From Anaerolineae bacterium (lineage in GTDB: Bacteria > Chloroflexota > Anaerolineae > B4-G1): DNA of 9,698 nt. The first letter of the stretch is position 1. Every line of letters starts with the position of its first letter. The stretch covers positions 1 through 9,698 of the forward strand of contig JADHWW010000178.1 in assembly GCA_016783285.1 (NCBI GenBank). Direction: 5' to 3'. The notes under the pieces were generated by a model that saw only the letters and a program-made list of their open reading frames with translations, was not told where the DNA came from and ran no database searches. Shown here one piece after another: positions 6,289 through 9,698 of the stretch. Made by a program: the position numbers and the translations under genes.

Positions 6289-6604
6289 CCTGGAGTTGGC
6301 CCGCTACGTGGCTCAGGGAGGTTTCTACTTCGCTGCTTGTTTCCATGCCCAGCAGTCCGCTGAGAAGGCCCTCAAGGCATGTCGGTATGCCCAAGGGGAG
6401 CGAGTCGTGTTGGGTCACTCCGTCCTCCGGCTGGCGGAGGAATGTGACACGGTGGACCCCCGCTTCGCGAACATTGCCCGTGAGTATGGGCGGCTGGATG
6501 TGTTTTATATCCCCACTCGCTATCCCAATGGCTTGCCTGATGGCACTCCCGCTGAGGTCTATACGGAGGCCGAGGCCGAACTGGCTCTTCGTCTGGCTCA
6601 ATAG
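6236..6604 (+). CDS. HEPN domain protein (MNT partner)
   Basis: A 122-residue, mostly helical protein with the HEPN hallmarks: [14 protein letters not shown] near the start (residues 11-24), the YFAACFHAQQSAEKALKA helix (31-48), GHSVLRL (60-66) and RYP at 95-97 near the end. This places it in the HEPN family found next to minimal nucleotidyltransferases. The late-helix Rx4-6H motif of RNase-active HEPN toxins is not visible; the only R-x4-H (R56 to H61) lies before the His-Ser-x-x-x-Leu helix, not at the usual site. It may therefore be a non-RNase HEPN, or act in another way. The ATG at 6236 follows a GGAAGGAAGGG Shine-Dalgarno region, and the gene overlaps the nucleotidyltransferase by 53 bases in a different frame, indicating tight co-expression. 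Confidence 0.85.
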   Translation: MRNPRLEVERWYRQAACDLELARYVAQGGFYFAACFHAQQSAEKALKACRYAQGERVVLGHSVLRLAEECDTVDPRFANIAREYGRLDVFYIPTRYPNGLPDGTPAEVYTEAEAELALRLAQ

Positions 6605-6661
6605 GTGCTGGATCTGGTGATGAAGGTGCTGGACCTGAAGTCCGAAACCTGAAATCTGGTG
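6605..6661. repeat. Degenerate repeat between the HEPN and mutase genes
   Basis: The gap is built from related pieces: GGTGCTGGATCTGGTGATGAA, then GGTGCTGGACCTGAAG, then CCGAAACCTGAAATCTGG. GGTGCTGGA occurs twice and CCTGAA twice. No promoter or hairpin terminator is evident here. Confidence 0.6.
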
Positions 6662-6674
6662 AAGGAGAGTCGCT

Positions 6675-8099
6675 ATGATTGACATTCATTTCGGCACCGA
6701 CGGGTGGCGAGCACGCATTGCCGAGGATTACACCTTCGACAATGTACGAAGGTGTGCGCAAGGCTTTGCTGATTATCTGGTAGCCCACGACAAGGGGGGC
6801 GCCGATGTGGTAGTCGGCTACGACAAACGTTTTGCCGCTGAGCACTTCGGAGCGGCCGCCGCTGAGGTGATGGCCGCCAACGGCTTCCACGTCTGGCTGA
6901 CGGATACTGCGACTCCTACGCCGGTGATCTCTTATTCGGTTGTGGAACGGGGAGCGGCTGGTGGCATCAACATCACGGCCAGCCACAATCCGCCCTGGGA
7001 TTGCGGCTTTAAGGTGCGGGACGAGCACGGGGCAGCAGTGGCCCCGGAAGGGCTGCGGGAGGTCGAGGCGGCCATCCCACCCATCAGTGAGGTCAAGCGG
7101 GCACCGTTGGAGGAGGCTCAGGCGAAGGGACAAGTTGTGGTCTGGGACCCGGCACCGGCCTATCTGACACATATTGGGAAGTTGGTGGAGATTGAGCCGA
7201 TCAAGAAGGCCGGACTCAACATTCTGGTCGAGCCGATGTGGGGCAATGGTATGGGTTGGTTCCCGCGCATCCTCACCGGTGGCAGTACGCGGGTGACTGA
7301 GATCCACAATGTGCGTCACCCTCTCTTCCCAGAGATGGCCCGTCCTGAGCCAATCCCTCCCAATGTGGATGTCGCGTTGCAAAAGACGGTCGAACTGGGG
7401 GCGGACGTCTGCCTGATCATGGATGGAGACGCTGATCGGATGGGCATCGGCGACGAGAACGGCACTTTCATCAACCAATTGCAGGTCTACGCTCTCCTGG
7501 TCTACTATCTGCTGGAAGTACGCGGGGAGCGTGGGCCTATCGTCAAGACCATCTCGACCACATCAATGCTGGAGAAACTGGGGGGGATGTACGGCGTACC
7601 GGTCTACCGGACGGGGGTGGGCTTCAAGTACGTGGGTCCCAAGGTGCTGGAGACCGACGCGATGATCGGTGGGGAGGAAAGCGGCGGCTATGCCTTCCGG
7701 GGCAGCGTCCCGGAGCGAGACGGTATCCTGGGCAACCTCTACTTCCTGGATCTGCTGGTGCGGACGGGGAAGACCCCCTCGCAGTTGTTGGCCCACCTGT
7801 ACGAAAAACTGGGAGCCTCGTACTACTACGACCGGATAGATACCCGTTTCCCCTCGGAGAAGCGACCGGAAGCCAAGGCCCGGCTGGACGCGGCCCGCCC
7901 GGAGACCCTGGCTGGCCTGCGGGTCACCGAGATTGTCACCCTGGATGGCTACAAGTATGTGCTGGAGGGCGGCGGGTGGCTCTTGATCCGCTTCTCCGGC
8001 ACCGAGCCCATCATCCGCGTCTACTGCGAGATCACCGACGAGAGCAAAGTGCAGCCGCTGCTGGAGGAGGGGCTGATACTGGCAGGGCTGGCAGAGTAG
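6675..8099 (+). CDS. Phosphoglucomutase/phosphomannomutase family protein
   Basis: The 474-residue enzyme is an alpha-D-phosphohexomutase, interconverting hexose 6-phosphate and hexose 1-phosphate in the cytoplasm. All four domain signatures are present in order: the phosphoserine loop TASHNP (S103), the metal loop DGDADR (D250, D252, D254), the sugar-binding loop GEESGG (333-338), and the phosphate-binding RFSGTEP (439-445). Length is normal for the family. Whether glucose, mannose or both are used cannot be decided from sequence; the nearby gmd and reductase genes favour supply of mannose 1-phosphate toward GDP-mannose. AAGGAGA at 6662-6668 precedes ATG 6675 by six bases. It follows the MNT/HEPN pair by 70 bases and precedes the TatD gene by 11, consistent with one operon. 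Confidence 0.93.
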   Translation: MIDIHFGTDGWRARIAEDYTFDNVRRCAQGFADYLVAHDKGGADVVVGYDKRFAAEHFGAAAAEVMAANGFHVWLTDTATPTPVISYSVVERGAAGGINITASHNPPWDCGFKVRDEHGAAVAPEGLREVEAAIPPISEVKRAPLEEAQAKGQVVVWDPAPAYLTHIGKLVEIEPIKKAGLNILVEPMWGNGMGWFPRILTGGSTRVTEIHNVRHPLFPEMARPEPIPPNVDVALQKTVELGADVCLIMDGDADRMGIGDENGTFINQLQVYALLVYYLLEVRGERGPIVKTISTTSMLEKLGGMYGVPVYRTGVGFKYVGPKVLETDAMIGGEESGGYAFRGSVPERDGILGNLYFLDLLVRTGKTPSQLLAHLYEKLGASYYYDRIDTRFPSEKRPEAKARLDAARPETLAGLRVTEIVTLDGYKYVLEGGGWLLIRFSGTEPIIRVYCEITDESKVQPLLEEGLILAGLAE

Positions 8100-8110
8100 T
8101 AGGTAGGGAA

Positions 8111-8887
8111 GTGAGGGTATGGTCTTTGATTGACTCCCACGCCCACCTGGATTTTCACCAATTCGACGCCGACCGGCAGGTGGTCATCGCCCGAGCGCGG
8201 GAGGCGGGGTTGGTCGCCATCGTCAACATTGGCACGTCCTTGTCCTCTAGCCGGGCGGCGGTGGCGCTGGCGGAGCAGTACAATTTCATCTACGCCGCCG
8301 TGGGGGTCCACCCCCACGATGCCGGGACTGTCACGCCGGATGTCCTGGCCAAACTGCGTGTACTGGCCCGCCATCCGAAGGTGGTTGCCATCGGTGAGAT
8401 TGGCCTGGATTACTATCGGGACCGCTCGCCGCGCCCGGCTCAGCGGCGGGCCTTCGCCGATCAATTGGGGCTGGCGGAGGAGTTGGCGCTGCCCGTGGTG
8501 ATCCATGACCGCGAGGCCCACGACGACGTGATGGCGGTGTTGCAGGGATGGGGGAGAGCCGGTGTCTTCCACTCGTACTCGGCTGGGTCGGAACGGCTGG
8601 ATGAGGTGCTGGGGTTGGGGTTCTCCATCAGCATCTCCGGTCCAATCACCTTCCGGAAGGCGGAGCGGCTGCGGGCGGTAGCAGCGGCAGTGCCATTGGA
8701 GCGGTTGCTGGTGGAGACCGACTGTCCCTACCTGACGCCGGAGCCGTACCGGGGACGGCGTAACGAGCCGGCCTATGTGCGCTACGTCGCTGAGGCAGTA
8801 GCCCGCGCCCGAGGGGTGGTGGCGGAGGAAGTAATGCACGCAACGGCGGACAACGCCCGCCGCATGTTTGACATTCAGAAGGCCTGA
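8111..8887 (+). CDS. tatD: TatD family metal-dependent hydrolase/DNase
   Basis: From GTG 8111 the product has 258 residues, the normal size of TatD proteins, which are metal-dependent TIM-barrel nucleases (DNase activity is known for several members; the substrate here is unproven). Metal ligands are visible in order: HAH (H10, H12), GEIGLDYY with E96, VIHDREA with H132, FHSYSAG with H154, and VETDCPYLTP with D204. The frame is open upstream into the mutase gene, but a start there would add a non-homologous N-terminus; GTG 8111, 11 bases past the mutase stop with a weak AGGTAGGG before it, is preferred, and TTG 8126 is an alternative. The final codons, including the stop, lie in a tandem 19-base repeat. 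It sits between metabolic genes, as TatD genes often do. Confidence 0.9.
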   Translation: MRVWSLIDSHAHLDFHQFDADRQVVIARAREAGLVAIVNIGTSLSSSRAAVALAEQYNFIYAAVGVHPHDAGTVTPDVLAKLRVLARHPKVVAIGEIGLDYYRDRSPRPAQRRAFADQLGLAEELALPVVIHDREAHDDVMAVLQGWGRAGVFHSYSAGSERLDEVLGLGFSISISGPITFRKAERLRAVAAAVPLERLLVETDCPYLTPEPYRGRRNEPAYVRYVAEAVARARGVVAEEVMHATADNARRMFDIQKA

Positions 8888-8914
8888 CAGGTCTCAGAAG
8901 ACCTATCAGGTCTT
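8876..8914. repeat. Tandem 19-base palindromic repeat spanning the tatD stop codon
   Basis: CAGAAGGCCTGACAGGTCT (8876-8894) is followed at once by CAGAAGACCTATCAGGTCT (8895-8913), matching at 16 of 19 positions. The first unit contains the last tatD codons and its TGA. Arms AGGTCT (8889-8894), AAGACCT (8898-8904) and AGGTCTT (8908-8914) are mutually complementary, so the middle arm can pair with either neighbour, giving two exclusive hairpins with loops of four or three bases. No run of T follows, so it is not a typical intrinsic terminator. Confidence 0.85.
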
Positions 8915-8915
8915 G

Positions 8916-8930
8916 AGGGGAACATCTTTG
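8916..8930 (+). promoter_or_regulatory. Shine-Dalgarno and TTG start of the polyprenyl synthase gene
   Basis: AGGGG at 8916-8920 lies seven bases before TTG 8928-8930. An in-frame TTG at 8913 exists, but its upstream sequence is the hairpin repeat and offers no Shine-Dalgarno. The palindromic repeat ends two bases before this site, so folding could influence translation. Confidence 0.6.
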
Positions 8931-9698
8931 ACGGAGTTATCCTTTCCGAGTCTGGTTCGTGATGACCTGGGACGGGTAGAAGCCTTGCTGTGGATGCGTT
9001 CTCCTGAGCAGCACAAGGCCATCGGGGTGGCATTGGATCACCTGGTCGGTGGGAGGGGAAAGCGGTTTCGGCCAACGCTGGTGCTTCTCTCTGCCAACCT
9101 CTGTGGAGCGGACATGGACCGGGCCGTCTTCATTGCCGCCGCCGTCGAGATGCTCCACACAGCCACCTTGGTCCACGATGACCTGATTGACGGGTCGCTG
9201 ATGCGCCGGGGGGTGGAGACGCTGAACACTCACTGGTCACCCGGCGCCACGGTGCTCACCGGAGACTACGTCTTCGCACGCGCCGCCTACCTGGCCTCCC
9301 AAGCCTGCAATGTCCGGCTGATGCAGTGTTTCGCTGAGACTCTGATGGACATTTGCAGCGGAGAGGTACAGCAGATGTTCAATGGGCGGGGTAGCCGGGT
9401 GAGCCGCCGGGAGTACGAACGGCGTATCCGCGCCAAGACCGCGTCGCTTATCGCCATGTCTGCCAAAGCCGGTGCTATCCTGGCTGGCGCTGAGGAGGAG
9501 GCGACGGAGGCCCTACGGACCTACGGGGAACGGCTGGGATTGGCCTTCCAGATTGTTGACGACGTGCTGGATTTCGTGGCGGACGAGGAGACGCTGGGTA
9601 AGCCAGTGGGGAGCGACCTGCGACAGGGGCTAGTCACGCTACCGCTGTTGTTATTCCTCGAGGCAGAGCCCGATCATCCGGAAGTCTGCCGGGCGTTG
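8928..9698 (+). CDS. Trans-polyprenyl diphosphate synthase, C-terminus beyond window
   Basis: 257 codons are visible and the frame is open at the right edge; the family is usually about 320 residues, so the last part is missing. It condenses isopentenyl diphosphate onto an allylic diphosphate. Signatures: GGRGKRFRP (41-49), EMLHTATLVHDDLID with the first Asp-rich motif at D84, D85 and D88, RRG (93-95), and LAFQIVDDVLDF with the second Asp-rich motif at D211, D212 and D215, then GKPVGSDLRQGLVTLPLL. Small residues before the first Asp-rich motif (HTATLVHDD) and the two-residue spacing fit long-chain synthases of the heptaprenyl/octaprenyl type that make menaquinone side chains; chain length is an inference. 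TTG 8928 gives TELSFPSLV as the N-terminus and is chosen for its Shine-Dalgarno. Confidence 0.9.
   Translation, partial: MTELSFPSLVRDDLGRVEALLWMRSPEQHKAIGVALDHLVGGRGKRFRPTLVLLSANLCGADMDRAVFIAAAVEMLHTATLVHDDLIDGSLMRRGVETLNTHWSPGATVLTGDYVFARAAYLASQACNVRLMQCFAETLMDICSGEVQQMFNGRGSRVSRREYERRIRAKTASLIAMSAKAGAILAGAEEEATEALRTYGERLGLAFQIVDDVLDFVADEETLGKPVGSDLRQGLVTLPLLLFLEAEPDHPEVCRAL

Noticed and set aside
6401..6418. R-x4-H in the HEPN protein (R56 to H61) as the RNase motif
   Set aside because: It precedes the conserved His-Ser-Val-Leu helix, whereas the catalytic Rx4-6H of HEPN RNases lies in a later helix; chance spacing is more likely.
6372..7478. Long minus-strand open frame opposite the mutase and HEPN genes
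   Set aside because: It spans two well-supported plus-strand genes, has no recognisable motif, and reflects high G+C at third codon positions.
7976..8110. Upstream extension of tatD into the mutase gene
   Set aside because: The extra 45 residues overlap conserved mutase coding sequence and do not resemble a TatD N-terminus, which begins just before the HAHLD motif.
8889..8914. Intrinsic terminator after tatD
   Set aside because: Hairpins are possible, but no T-tract follows and the next gene starts immediately downstream, so termination is not supported.

Overview
The window looks like a piece of a GC-rich chromosome from an uncultured-type bacterium, most likely Chloroflexota (Anaerolineae-like). 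This is an inference from four things: a secreted beta-helix protein ending in an LPLVLRGY tail, frequent GTG and TTG starts, degenerate short tandem repeats at gene junctions, and overall gene style. No rRNA or tRNA is present to confirm it.

Layout: a left block on the minus strand (1-1675) encodes secreted proteins: a right-handed parallel beta-helix protein, then the start of a second signal-peptide protein that leaves the window. Positions 1676-1846 are a divergent promoter region with a near-consensus sigma70-type promoter on each strand. From 1847 to the right edge every gene is on the plus strand and tightly packed, so one long transcript is plausible: an Rmd-like GDP-4-keto-6-deoxymannose reductase, a beta-class DNA methyltransferase, a restriction-endonuclease remnant, GDP-mannose 4,6-dehydratase (gmd), a minimal nucleotidyltransferase, a HEPN protein, a phosphoglucomutase/phosphomannomutase, a TatD-family hydrolase, and a trans-polyprenyl diphosphate synthase cut off by the window end.

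The metabolic core is sugar-nucleotide synthesis. The phosphohexomutase can supply hexose-1-phosphate, Gmd makes GDP-4-keto-6-deoxy-D-mannose, and the Rmd-like reductase would give GDP-D-rhamnose for surface glycans. No mannose-1-phosphate guanylyltransferase is in view. Two cassettes of genome-conflict type sit inside this core: a restriction-modification pair between rmd and gmd, with the methylase intact and the nuclease apparently decayed, and an MNT/HEPN pair between gmd and the mutase.

The most notable items are the decayed RM island; the methylase with an internally duplicated half and a C-terminal homing-endonuclease-associated repeat; the MNT/HEPN pair whose HEPN partner lacks the usual late Rx4-6H motif; the regular nine-rung DGI ladder in the beta-helix protein; and a set of five unrelated short tandem repeats, several of which run into coding ends or starts.
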